Counted from the first letter of the stretch, positions 45,766 through 57,120 are shown. The stretch is 64,000 nucleotides of DNA from Fragilaria crotonensis (GCA_022925895.1 JAKSYS010000001.1:558001-622000); one strand, 5' to 3'. Notes: generated by a model not told the origin, from the letters alone. Translations and numbers: made by a program.

Positions 45766-46111
45766 ATGAGACATATCAATGATGAATGCACTCTAGTACA
45801 GGATTAAGCAACCTGGTACTAGATGCTGTTGGCGGTCCTAACTTATTAAGTTACATGAGACCACCGCCTAGTGTTTGTACTGATTACTGGAAGTCTCGCT
45901 ACTGGAATCCGGGTATCGATTTGTTGTTTCGCAATATTATCGAAAAACAGAGCTCCACAAAAATGGCGTCTTTTTAGAGAATTTTTGAGTTGTCCGGAGG
46001 ATTTTCGAGTTGTCCTTCTGGATCACTTCACCTAATTACGGCTCACGGCGCGAGGCAGTCTTCTTGTACATACTGTACAGATATCCTCTATCAAAACGCA
46101 GCGTCTGCGGT

Positions 46112-46455
46112 CTGTCCCCATCAGCATACCTCCAATTTACAATAAGATTCTTCATCGCGGGCTCGTCATCCCCCTCTTTGTGTATTGTCGATTCTACGTT
46201 TGGCCATTTGTTGTGTGGCGATCGGCCATGTTTGAATCCAAGGAATGGTTGCAACAAATGGAATCGACACTCTTTCCTGGCATTTATCGTGCCATGATGT
46301 ATGTCTTTACAGGCCTGACGGTCATTCTGTTGGGATTGAATCTTGTTCTCTTTCGACGACTTGTGAATCATCCTCATTTGCAACGTGTCTACCGCAATCA
46401 TCATGATAATGACAATGACTACAACAATATCAATAAGAAGATGGTCGTCCAATGA
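46112..46455 (+). pseudogene. Duplicated 3' end of the TLC-domain gene
   Basis: Near-identical to 31459-31799, including the final N-I-N-K-K-M. It lacks all upstream exons and the TLC core, so it cannot encode a TLC protein. The few differences (an indel near 46143 and changes at the last codons) show that it arose by duplication. It marks the left edge of block copy 2. Confidence 0.9.
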
Positions 46456-46659
46456 TCTGATAAGAACAAAACAACTATGAATGCGATTATGAATGACCGT
46501 CATGTTCAGCATCTTGATGACACTGCATCCATAACGATGTATCCTAATGGTCGACAAACAGCGCAAAGCCGCATGGGCAAAATAAGATTGATCACCATCC
46601 ATATCTCTCTATTTGCACCATGTTCTCCTGTGGTACTACTGTACTAGTGAGCACGCTCT

Positions 46660-47052
46660 GGCCACAGTTTAACGGACCTTGGTTTGGATGCATGGGATGG
46701 TATTTGCAGCGGGTCCCGCCTGGAACCAGAGGGGCTACAACCTCGAATGATGCTTGGTCGTGATCAGGGAGGTTTTCCCTTTCGTGAATGGTCCGCGCGG
46801 CGAATCATGCAGTGCTATTTCACGTTCTTCTTGAATCGAAGGTTAATTGTCTGCAACATTCAATCGTTGCATGGTGCACGCCCGAACAGGGTTCTGTTTG
46901 GAACGTTGCTGCATCGTACCTTGGTTGCGGAAGGCCTATCGGACGAGACGAGCTGGAGCCTGCCAGCATCTCATTTTGTCATGTCTTGTAAGCTTCTGCA
47001 AGGCAGTTTCTCGCAGGTCTGTTGGTTCTTGCCCGAGACAGTTGTGATTTAG
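46660..47052 (+). pseudogene. Decayed TRIC-channel-like gene fragment, copy 2
   Basis: Around 46680-46740 it parallels the C-M-G-G-C-L-Q-R-A region, and at 46865-46960 H-G-A-R-P-N-R-V-L-F-G-T-L-L-H-R-T-L-V parallels exon 2 of the intact gene at 54.9 kb. Frame and splice structure are broken. Confidence 0.65.
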
Positions 47053-47425
47053 AAAATGAACATCGCTACGGCTGTTGAACTGTTGCACTATTGCGTACCG
47101 GAGTGGTGGATTGGACCATCGCCACAACTGCTTCATCAACAACATGCCATCATCTGCAAGCACGTCGTGATGTTGTCAGTGTCACTCCATCAGTAACAGC
47201 TGTGTCACTCCATCAGTAACAGCTGTCAATATCATTGCATGTCATTGTCAACAAACAATTGCAACGATGGACAAATGATAATGATGTGACCGCAAGGGCA
47301 CAAAGGTCAAGAAGGCGCCACGGCGAAGGTGAATCTACCTTATTTGTTAGTGTCTACTCTGTGCACCGATAGAGCCGTGCAGACCCTTTTGTTTGCTCTG
47401 GAGTTGAAGGAGCGCCATTGTTAGT

Positions 47426-48255
47426 TCATAGAATGCCTTGATGCTTAATGAACGGGCGCAAAGAACCATCCACCGTATGCATGGTAGCATCTGACGGAGT
47501 CGCAACACTCTCATCCATCATGAGACAACCCTGTTGTGCCAATGTCAGCATCGCCATCATGCCCGGAGCTGTAAGGTCCCGGAGCACTGTTGTGAATGTG
47601 CCAAAAGTTGTAGTGTCGAGTAGAGTCTGGTTGCCCGAATGAAGAACATTGCCAATCACGTTGAACGCTTCGTTTCTCTCTTGACGGTCTCTATCTCGCC
47701 TAGTAAGATAGGTCAACGAAGAAAGCAATGACATCCGCTGAACTTCATTGATGCAACTCCACATGGCATGGAAGCTCGCTTCTTGTTCGTCTAAGGCAAG
47801 TGACAAATGGAAAGGTGAGATTAGGACACGGTGAACCCACCCATCTGGCGTCAACAGAACAACTCACTAGAAATGTGCTTCATTTTTCAGTTACAGAAGT
47901 TTAAAAATGTGAGCTGAGCGGACTAATGGCAACTGGAAAATGGAAGACCATCCACGATCTGAAGTTTCAGTTTCAAAACCACGATATCGTGATCTCCCCA
48001 CTAACGTCCGGTCGGATCGATGCATGCTTTCCATACCCATATGCCATCCTGCCCAGTCCAACCCTTCGAGATCCTCTCTTTCCTGTCATTGGTGCTGCGT
48101 CTTACCTTCTTTCTTATTCCCTTGATATCCCGATTGGAAGCCTTGATGGTTGCGTACGAAGATACAGACGCAACTGACACATTGGAACTTGGTCGATTCG
48201 TCCTCATTGTTTTGTTGGCACCCTGACTATTGTCCGATGATGTGGACTTCATCAT
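47426..48255 (-). CDS. Family X protein, copy 2 (possibly decaying)
   Basis: Exon 1 starts at ATG 48255 and runs to about 48105 before a GTAAGA donor. It is almost identical to exon 1 of copy 1. The last exon ends at 47426 and encodes A-S-F-H-A-M-W-S-C-I-N, R-N-E-A-F-N-V-I-G-N-V-L-H and F-T-T-V-L-R-D-L-T-A-P-G-M-M-A-M, clearly related but well diverged, with a shortened tail. The middle-exon donor has changed to CTA|GTGAG and the last acceptor is weak, so function is uncertain. Confidence 0.45.
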
Positions 48256-49390
48256 TCAGAAAATTGTAAGTCCTCTAAAAATTGTATTGCTGCCAGGCAT
48301 GGATGGGTCTGTGGGAGTTGTCGCCAAATCGTTTTGTTGTGCTCTGGAGTACGAGTGGATGTAGTACTGCAGTAGTTGTCCAAACCAAATCGGAGTGTTT
48401 GGCATATGTACTAGCGTAGTAGTAATAGAACTCCTGGGTGCGACTTCGGAGTAAAGTTGTGATAGAATACTCGGAGCTCGGAGTATACTGTACCTGGTAC
48501 TCAGAGTACTTCAAAACTCCAAACAAATAGGAGTCAACACTGCATCTATCACAGCGGCTCCCGTGCAGCGAAGTACATGTACAGTGTACATATCTGGAGG
48601 ATAGAACACTTCACAAACTTGATTACAAGTACTAGTACCCTGGTACCAGAATCATGCACGTTCGAAGTCCGCCAGATCCCGATGTGTGCAGGGAGAACCA
48701 GCTGTAGTATAAGTACTTTGAGTATTCATAACTATCAAGCGACACGTCCCGACCAGGACGGTGGTATTGACTTGGTTTCGTTGTCAGTTTTGGAAGCCTC
48801 GTCGAGCGACAGAACGAAGGCGATGTGGCATAGTCATTCGTTTGTACTAATCGGAACAGGTGCCGACGAAGGCGTGAACTATGTATACGACTCTAGTAGA
48901 GTAGCCGATGTAAAATGCATGTATGGATTAAAAAATAGTCCAAATTCGGTAGCTGATGTTCATGGCTGAGGCTCGTTCCTAACAGAACGAACGCTTCGCA
49001 AGTTTCGCAAGCTTCACAAGGATTTGAGCCGGAAAAAATATTCTCCTTTTTCATGACACGTCACTGACAACGCATACCACAAGTCTCCATTCCTATCAAC
49101 CATTTTTGTTTCGCAAGGTTTGCAATTTCGCAAATTTCCCAAATTAATTCCGCGTGGAAGTTCCATACGACGAGTATCTGGTTGAAAAGAATTGTGTAAC
49201 GATTGTTGTTCTGTGGATGCCACCTTTTTCTTCCACCTGCTGCTGTGTCTGTGCTTCCATTGTTACAATTAGGCCGCATCTTAACCAGGCACACAACGCA
49301 GACACACAGAGAATTTTTCCATGTGTATTGCGAATTTGCCCACTGATACACATGTAAAAACAAAGTCATTTCCGGGTCTAAGCTTGTGTA

Positions 49391-49461
49391 GTTACACATC
49401 TTTGTTCACACATCACACGAAAACCCCCTTTTTGTGTGTTGTGTGAACAAAGTTGTGTAAC
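49391..49461. repeat. 28 bp inverted repeat (26/28 matches)
   Basis: Left arm 49391-49418, right arm 49434-49461, loop 15 nt containing a C run. The pairing arms begin and end GTTACACA/TGTGTAAC. Confidence 0.8.
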
Positions 49462-50309
49462 ACACAAGTCCCCTTTTCTACATTAGGGGTACTATTTCGA
49501 GATATTTCTGACATCAAAACTATACAGTACACAGTACATGCTACTCTGGAGTGCTACAGTATCAATCTGACAATAAAAATAAGTACAGTAAGTAAATGCA
49601 TCGTCCGCGTCGTGATGACGCTATCGTCATCATCATCGCCATCGTCATCGCCATTGATGATCGACGAATGCAAAGCAGCAGTCGCTGCTCATCTACATTG
49701 AGGATACCGATAGTGAGTATGCATTTTTGATGCATGCTCAGTGTGATGGCCGAAGACGACGATGGTGAAGACACGATGAAGGTGGCAACGCCATCACGCA
49801 CAGAACGACGATGAGCATGTATTCGGAGTTCGGAGTACTATTTACTATGTACCACTACTCGCGTTCTCCAGTACTCGAGTACAGTACTCGGAGTACATTA
49901 TTTGAAATACAGCCAATCCTCTACGGGTATTTATACAGTAGTAGTGTATGCGTTATCATTTCGTACAGTATTACAGTAAAAGATGTGTGTTCACGTCAAG
50001 TGTGTTCTCGAAAAAGCTGGAAACACACAGGTTAAGGACTGAGGCCACGCTACTGCTCAACGGCCCTCAACGGTCGGTGATAAATGCGGGAAATATTTTA
50101 GCAAAACAAGTGTGTCCGGGGATTTGTGTCTGGTTAGGGTCCGGCCTTATATAATACCTTGACAGCACAGGCCGGTTACAATTGAGAAGAACTTATTTCT
50201 GGCGCCGCTGGAGTATGGACTGCATAGGAAAATCTACGTATTGCGTTACTTTCGTGCGAATGATAGTGGGAGTACGTAGGAAAATCTACGTATGCGCTTC
50301 GATTATCTT

Positions 50310-50392
50310 GCGCTTCACAAAATGGTGCTCATAACCGGCACAATCGACAAACCTCGGTTGGTGAAGGTTATGAGCACCATTTTGTGAAGCGC
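50310..50392. repeat. Perfect 27 bp inverted repeat with 29 nt loop
   Basis: Left arm 50310-50336 and right arm 50366-50392 are exact reverse complements (GCGCTTCACAAAATGG...). A direct repeat of TAGGAAAATCTACGTA at 50225 and 50277 precedes it. Confidence 0.9.
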
Positions 50393-50802
50393 AACTATGA
50401 ATTTTGGAGGAAAGTGCTTCACAAGGTTTTTGTGGGTTTTTTTGTGACGTCAAAACACGGATTTGCGAAACGCTTGCTCTTCGCAAGGATTTTCGCATGA
50501 TAGGAACGACCCTGATGAAATGCAATGGCTTTTACGGATTGTCACGTCTGTGTCATACGTCGATACACATAGATTTTGGATTTCACAATTCTCTTTACCT
50601 GTTAGTAGAAAAACACGTGGGAACAATACTGTACAACTGTACGATACACAGCGAGTTGAAAGTAATCCATATATACACTTGATTCTATGCATACATACTT
50701 CCTTGCTTAAGAGGAGTCGCATCTACCCGCCAATAAAATGGCTCACAGCGCGAGGCAGTCTTCTTATGTACGTATGCTACCATAATGCAGCGTCTGCTGG
50801 GG

Positions 50803-50987
50803 TCTGCGGGTGCAATAGCTGCTGTAGTAATGTTGTCACAGCAATGTCAAGCGGCAGCTTCGGTGTGATGGGCGGAATGACTGTTCCGCGTCGACCATGC
50901 CACTCAGTCCAAAGAATTGCGGCAATGGAACTACCTCTATTGTGGGACCAAATTGAAGGCGAGGCAACCACCAACAGACCAAAGTGA
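50803..50987 (+). pseudogene. 3' end of a TRIC-like gene, copy 3 relic
   Basis: Matches 55268-55401, the last part of the intact TRIC-like gene (shared G-G-M/G-T-S and the segment reading G-P-K/N near the stop), with an insertion. Upstream exons are missing. Confidence 0.6.
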
Positions 50988-51118
50988 AGGAGGCATCTAC
51001 TGAGCACAATTTTAGTTTCGAACTTCTGCTGATTATCAGTTGGGTCCACTTTACTGCCGGAATTTGCACATTGACTCTCTCGTGTCATACTCCACGTATC
51101 GAACCTAAATAATCACGT

Positions 51119-51240
51119 TCGGACTGTACCAATGGATCAATGCGAAGGGGTGGATCACGACCGTGTCGCGTCCTAGGAATGGAGGTCAGTGGAAGGGCAT
51201 CACATGTGGCGGCGACGCAACATCCTCGACGCAATTGATC
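51119..51240 (+). pseudogene. LRR membrane-protein cap fragment, relic A
   Basis: Reads W-I-N-A-K-G-W-I-T-T-V-S, a stop, then C-Q-W-K-G-I-T-C-G-G, the LRR N-terminal cap seen intact at 63590-63660. No LRRs remain in frame. Confidence 0.65.
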
Positions 51241-52143
51241 GCATCATATGCACATGGCTTGTTCCTCAATGATCGGTCGTGAGTCCACTATCAAGCGGGC
51301 AGCTCAACCCTCGGAGCAGCAGCTGAAAGAGTGAGACTTTGATGCTTTTCAAAGGACATGAAACAGGAATGTCGACGCTTGAATCAAACAAACAGTTTTT
51401 GGGGGCCTCGAAATGCAGTTCTGTGCAACGTCCGCATCTTGCGATGATCTGTCGCTGGAACGTCGGCTCTAAAAGCCTCGGTGGAGATGACACTATGAGG
51501 ATGAATGGCGAACAGTGGGAGTGCAGTTGCAGTCGTCGCAGCGCAAATAGTCAAGGTTGATGGCGAATCCGACAGGGTGCAGGCAAACGCACTCTTGTCG
51601 TTTCAATTTCTGAAACGCTCGATGGATTCCGCTCGATTGCGTCGACGGATGTCAAAGTGCTGAGCGATGAAGATTTGGATTGCTCGACTTTATAGTTTCA
51701 ATTATCGGTATACCTCCTGTCTTGTTCTCCACGACCTCAATCTTCTAATCGAGCACATCTTGCACTGCTATCTTCCAGTTGGAACTAACAATGAATGATG
51801 AGCCGTGCCCGGTTCCTGACTTAATACAACAGATTCGTTTCATTCAACTTGATCATTCTTTCAATCCACTCGGAATCACGAGTCGTCTCCATCGGGAGGG
51901 ATCCAATCGAGGCGGCCCTCGAACAGATTACATCATCACTCTGCAAGGCACTTGCAAGATAATGCATCGTCAACACGTAAGTTTTCATTTTTATGTTTAA
52001 TTCTACTTTGTCTGTTGCTTCCTTGTTTGATTCTTTGCGTTCACTTGATGCTCGAATGCCCGCCATAAAATCATGACGAACCCCCTCCGCTCCTCCTTCT
52101 TGTAGACACAAACATGATCGACTTTCCCTGAATCACTCCCTGT

Positions 52144-53238
52144 TCAGGATGAAGAGTCGTGGCCTGGCCCTCCGGACTCTTCGGAGACACTTTCAATGGT
52201 GCTGCTGGCGGTGGTTTCGGTCAAGGCCGATACGTTTCCCTCCATGCTGGGACCTTCCTGCACCACTTGCCGCTGCATCGCAGCGTAAGTTTCAGTGTCA
52301 GTTGTAAAAGATGAATCACTGTGCGACGTTTCTGCTGGCCATTGCGTGGAATCAGTGTCAATGGTAAAAATTGAATTACTGTGAGATGTTTCTGCTGGCC
52401 ATTCCGTGGAAGCATTGCTGCCAATGGAACTCAAGTCTGCAGAAGCCGTATTGTCCAACATACTGGTGTCGGCCAGTGTCTGCATCGCTCTCATGCCCGG
52501 AACTGTCAGGCTGCGTAGGACCGTCATGAACGCGGCAGCAGGGTCATTCGGGTCTTCAGACTGATTTCCCATGCGAAGGACGTAGTCGATCAAACTCAAC
52601 AGATCATTCCTCTCTTGTTGGACTATACCTCTCCTGCGGAGCATTCCCAAGTGAGTCGCCAATGTCATCCTTTGAGGTTGATTGATGCGACACCATATGG
52701 CAAAGAAGGATGCTTCTTCTGCTTCTGAAGCAATTGACGATGGAAAACATGAGAATAAGTGACGGTGAGCCCGTCTGGTTGAAATTTCGAACCCACCCGT
52801 CCAGCATGAAGAGAACAAACTCACCTGTAATGTGCTTCATTGTACATATAACAGGAAATTTTGAATTGTGAGGGGACAATTGGCCTGGAAATTGAGATTA
52901 CAGCCCACGATTTCAGTTTCAAAGTGAATTATCGTGACTTCCCCGCCAACAGACAACAGTCCATGGATTTACCGATGCGTAAGTTTCATACCCACTTCAT
53001 CAACGCCCACTCTGCCCTTCTATACCCTCTCGTCCCTGCCATTGGCGCTGCATCTTACCTTTCGTTTTCCCTTGACATCTCGATTGGAAGCCTTTACTGT
53101 TTTGTCCGACAAGACAGATGCAACTGACGAATTCGAACTCTGTCGATTCGATCTCATTGTGATGTCGGCACCCTGAATATTTACCAATGATGTGGTCTTG
53201 GTCGTCAAGAAAATTGTTGTGTCGTCATGTATTTCCAT
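52144..53238 (-). CDS. Family X protein, copy 3
   Basis: Exon 1 reads from ATG 53238 (M-E-I-H-D-D) through Q-G-A-D-I-T-M-R-S-N-R-Q-S-S-N to a GTAAGA donor near 53055. The ATG pair used in copies 1 and 2 has been lost here, so the start is shifted upstream. A middle exon ends in K-H-I-T before GTGAGTTTG near 52825. The last exon follows a TTGCTTCAG acceptor near 52730 and ends at 52144. It encodes A-S-F-F-A-I-W-C-R-I-N, R-N-D-L-L-S-L-I-D-Y-V-L, F-M-T-V-L-R-S-L-T-V-P-G-M-R-A-M and a Ser/Thr-rich tail with a duplicated W-P-A-E-T-S-H-S motif. Function unknown. Confidence 0.5.
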
Positions 53239-54232
53239 TTGGTATGGATGGGTCTGTGGGAGTCGTCGCCGAATCATTGGGTTTCCGCAGTACTTGTAAA
53301 CCAAATGGGAGTCTTTAACATGTAGTAGCAATAGAACTGGGTACAACTCCCCAGTAGAGTAGAGAGTAGGAGTACTCGGAGCTAGGAGTGTACCTGGTAC
53401 GTTAAAACTCCAAGCGAATAGGAGTCAACACTGCTACGGCCGCCGCTCTTTAGCAGGAAGTTAAGTACGGAAAGGAAAAGGAAAAAAACTTTCACGACTT
53501 TGATTACCAGAATCATGCATGCGGGGAGGTCCAACTCTTGTACATTTCAAATGAAGCAACCTCAACAGGTCGGAGCCATTGACTCCCGTCTTTGGTTTTG
53601 GAAGGTGGATGACAATGTTGTAGTGATGTTTTGAAATCTGAACGAGTGCCGACAAGGAGTGCTCTTAAATTGTTCATGTATCACGTATATTAAAACATCC
53701 GATGCGCGATATTCGTGGCTGTTGAAGAACATGAAATTGTTCTTCAATTGTATCTATGCACGTTGATCTACATTTTTTTCCTTTTTCACGTACATGAACG
53801 TGTATCATATACCAGTTTATGCATGTGCGCGATGTTACGAGTTCGATTCATTACTGGTACTCTTTGTACTTGCTTCTACATTACGTCATGAGCTATCCGA
53901 CGCCGCTGAGTCATAACACGGTGCTCGGTTAGAAGTGATTCCACGCACCTGAATTGCTTCACGTTCGATCAGTATGATGAGGATATCGTGTGCTAAAGCA
54001 CTGAATACTTGATATACTGAGCGCTTGAAGTAGTCGAATGCCTGGCGAACACACTCCAAGCGTGATTCAATGAGTCTGCTACCAGTATGCCTGACACACC
54101 GCTTCCATTACTGTTTCCGCCTTTTCCAAGTTCTCATTCCAATCCTCTTCCCTCACTCTGCCTTCTGACCACTCTCTGGGGTCTCTGTGATAACTGTACC
54201 TTTCTGTTATTCTGCAATGCGCATACCGGAGC
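53239..54232. other. Intergenic region between divergent genes
   Basis: No firm gene. 53370-53530 resembles the block flank seen at 33990 and 48520. A possible 5' exon of the TRIC-like gene reads open from ATG 54087 in another frame; a CGTTTCAG acceptor ends near 54266, but no convincing donor can be chosen. Confidence 0.5.
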
Positions 54233-55403
54233 ATGCTTTTGGTGCACTATTATCAATACGTTTCAGCATTCTTGACTGCTGATTTTCCGTATGCGCTTCC
54301 CATTCTTGCATTCGCCCAATCCTTCCATGGAGCCATGCACGTTCGGACAGGAGTCAATCGGAACCTCACGCTGCATTGGATGAGTGCGTTACTCCTTACA
54401 GTGGTGTGTGGCAATGGTGGATCAATTGTGACGCCTACGGGAATGGGACAGTCCACGACCATATTAACCGATGATTTTGTCATTTCATGCTGCACGTTGT
54501 CCTTCCTCATGGTCCAGTACATTCCACTTGTTGTTCGGTTGGGCCAGTCTGTACCAGCAATGTTCCTTCTTACGATACTTACGCAGCTGTACAGGACGAA
54601 GTATACTATCAGGTACACGGCAGCTGCATTTCAACTCTTTACCAAGCAAAAGTTCTCGTCGTCCAGTCCCCATCCTCAAATTTACCCGATACCCATATTC
54701 GGCCCGTTGTTGTACGGAACTTTCTTTGGATGCATGGGAGGATGTTTGCAACGGGCTTTCCATTCTCGACTGGAACGAGAGGGATTACCTCGAACAATAC
54801 GAAATGGTACGTCGTCGCTCACTTGCTCCATTGTTCAATTGTGGAGTATGAAGCCTGTCGCTCAAACTCTTCTCTCTCACTCCGTCTCGGATAAAAGGTT
54901 TCCTTTCAGCTGCATTTTACCATTTCATGGTGCATGATCGATCTGGGCCCGTTGGAACATTGCTTCGTCGCACCTTTCTTGTGAAAGGTTTGTCCGACTT
55001 GCACGACGAGGAGACGGAAATCATCCATTTCACCACTCTTGTCATTAGCACTTGTATGCTCCTGGACGGCGTTTTGCAGTTTCACTCATTCTTTCCCGAG
55101 ACAGTCGTGACAACCACAACCACCACCACTACGACCGTTGCGTGCCGGAATGGGGTCGTGATGGGACAGTCGCAACAACTGCTTCATCAACAACAACATG
55201 CCATCGTCCACAATTCCTCGGTTACCGACACCAAGACACACGTTGGCAATGTCGATGTCACTTCATCTGCATCTGCAACAGCTGCTGTAATTATTTCAAG
55301 CTGCAGCTGTGGTAGACGGAATTGCAACGATGGAACTACCTCTATAGTGGGACCAAAGCGAAAGCGAGGCAACCGCAGACGGACCAAGGTGAAGGAGACA
55401 TAA
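54233..55403 (+). CDS. TRIC-like (trimeric intracellular cation channel) membrane protein, two exons visible
   Basis: Exon 54233-54806, intron 54807-54909 (GTACGT...CTTTCAG), exon 54910-55403; in frame, 355 residues. TRIC channels pass potassium across endomembranes to balance calcium release. Visible marks: the first Gly-rich helix W-M-S-A-L-L-L-T-V-V-C-G-N-G-G-S-I, Q-Y-I-P after a hydrophobic helix, and the second-half P-I-F-G-P-L-L-Y-G-T-F-F-G-C-M-G-G-C-L, which fits the inverted-repeat Gly motif, then F-Y-H-F-M-V-H-D. A Thr run and a basic C-terminal tail (K-R-K-R-G-N-R-R-R-T-K) end it. The start is uncertain because an upstream exon may exist. Related relics lie at 32.0, 46.7 and 50.8 kb. 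Confidence 0.65.
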
Positions 55404-57120
55404 TTTCAGCACGATTCGTTTTGAACTTCTGCCGACCGGTTGGGTCCGCCGGAATTTAGGGAATGGCTCTCTCATGGCATACTACACGTATCACCCCCAA
55501 CTTCAGCCTTTTCTGTCCAGTCCATTCCCAGCTACCGCGAAGGCTTGGTTCCGTTATCACGAACTGGAGTTTTCCAAGTCTCGGAATACGAGTACATGTT
55601 GATGTACTGTACGGAACATGTTCGCTGGTACTGGTAGCAATGATCGTCACGCTACCCCATGACCCATGATGAATAACCAGTAAATGTCAGACCCGAGCTG
55701 CTGTTGCAAGTATTCTCCTCAAGCAACGCCACGTTGTCAGGTCGTCGCGTCCCTGGTTTCTGGTGAACAGCCTACAACACGCAGGACGATTACATTCCTG
55801 ACCCAACATTCGCTACGCGTTGGCACTTCATTGTACTTTTGCACTTCCATCTCGTCGAGCGAAGAATGGATCGTTGCAGAGGGGTGGAGCATCATGACGC
55901 CCGTGGAACGTCAGTGGGAGGGTATTACATTCTGCGACAATATAGCATCCACGACTCGCCGCAATTAAGTTGATAGGAGAGATTCCATTTCCTCTGCATT
56001 TTCATTGCTGGAAACAGCGAAAGGGGAAAGGGACTGTTTGGAAGTCGACTGAACCTGATGTAACAACTTTGACATTGAAATGTGCTTTTCGGGCATCTGT
56101 TAACAATTGGCGAGTGAATATCGCTCGTGAGTCTGGCTTGATGTAATCCACCATATAGCGGGCTACTCCAGCGTCCGAGCAGCATCTGAAACAGTAAGAC
56201 TTACGTACATTCTACCCCTTTGAGACAAGAATGTCTTATGTTGATTAAACGACGGTTGTTGGCTACGAACTGCAGTTCTGACTAACTTCCGCACCTTGCG
56301 ATGAACTTTTGTTTGTACGTCGGCTTCAAAAGCAGTGTTGGAGATGACTCGGTCAAGATGGCGAACAGGGGGAGTGCAAAAGTCCAGACGGAACCGTGAG
56401 ATCTCGTTAGGACAGAGATTCGCTTGCTCTGGATCGAAGTGCCTATAGTCGAGTTTACGTGCAGCCCCCCACTCTTTTGACTAGTGTTTACGAAAACCGC
56501 CATTATGCTTAATCCACTTGATCATATCGTTTATTTAATTCGTCCGGATGAGATGAAAGCAGAGAAATGGGGGCTTCTTGGCCCTTGTTCTGGATCGTGC
56601 CAGTCTGTTCTGGATGTGGAGATGTTGCCGAAGATCTTTTGGATCGCTCTATTGGACGGTATCAATCATTGATATACATTCAGTCTTGGTCCCGATGAGT
56701 TCAAACTTCTCACCGACGGCATCTTGCACAGTTTTCATCCGGTACACATGGAGCATTAATGAAGAGACAAGATTCGTTGCATTGAAACTTGATCGTCGTT
56801 TTCTCCATCAAATCAGATCACGAGCCGTCTCCATTCGTCCACCGGACGTGATGCGACCCTAGATGGCGAGTGAGGGATAGTACTCATTCGATCATAACTC
56901 TGCTAGGCACTCGCAGGATTCTTCACCTTCAACTCTTGGTTTGGTCAAAAAGTGAGCGTCATGGCACCACTTGTCATTAATATAAATACGTTACATTCTA
57001 CGACTTACACATGTAAAGCCTTTCCTTTGTTCTTCTGATTTCTGATGCGCCCTTGTTAGTTTGTTCGCATTCACTTGATTCTCGAATGCGCGCAAACACT
57101 ATGATGAACCCCTCCACCAA
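55230..57120. repeat. Duplicated segment B (paired with 50740-52135)
   Basis: Shares order and orientation of features with segment A, including the late part at 56770-57115 (TTCTCGAATGC, ATGATGAACCCC). No independent gene is supported within 56000-57100. Confidence 0.7.
55725..55966 (+). pseudogene. LRR membrane-protein cap fragment, relic B
   Basis: Reads V-A-S-L-V-S-G-E-Q-P-T-T-R-R ... E-W-I-V-A-E-G-W-S-I-M-T-P-V-E-R-Q-W-E-G-I-T-F-C, matching the cap of the gene at 62.86 kb. No transmembrane segment or LRRs are attached. Confidence 0.7.

Larger units (their letters stand above)
37406..45910 (+). mobile_element. Tyrosine-recombinase retroelement (DIRS-like), about 8.5 kb
   Basis: Inserted between ACAGC and GGGTATCG of foldback element 3, with no target-site duplication, as expected for recombinase-mediated insertion. 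It carries, in order, a Gag-like frame, reverse transcriptase, RNase H and tyrosine recombinase, all on the plus strand. No integrase of DDE type and no LTR pair is visible. I could not find convincing terminal inverted or split direct repeats by eye. Borders are defined by the interrupted host element and should be good to a few bases. Confidence 0.85.
37224..46028. mobile_element. Foldback element 3, internally deleted, 3'-truncated, split by a retroelement
   Basis: 37224-37405 matches the left arm of elements 1 and 2 with an internal deletion of about 230 bp and a degraded outer end. 45911-46028 continues the central sequence (GGGTATCGATTTGTTGTTTCG onward), matching element 2 read in reverse, and stops within CTGGATCACTTC. 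The two halves are separated exactly by the 8.5 kb retroelement. Confidence 0.8.
48256..50720. other. Non-coding stretch with duplicated flank, GTAC islands and two foldbacks
   Basis: No supported gene in 2.4 kb. 48256-48830 repeats the flank of block copy 1. GTAC-rich words at 48350-48520 and 49480-49940. Repeated CTTCGCAAG-type words at 48995-49020 and 50400-50490. Two inverted repeats are listed separately. 50545-50680 matches 37096-37200. Confidence 0.65.
50740..52135. repeat. Duplicated segment A (paired with 55230-57120)
   Basis: The order TRIC 3' end, LRR cap relic, CAGCAGCTGAAAGAGTGAGAC-like segment and a terminal AT-rich part (51800-52110) is shared with segment B at 55230-57120 in the same order and orientation. 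Divergence is substantial with many indels. Confidence 0.7.

Noticed and set aside
37406-45910. LTR retrotransposon interpretation
   Set aside because: No flanking direct LTRs, no protease or DDE integrase, and a tyrosine recombinase is present instead.
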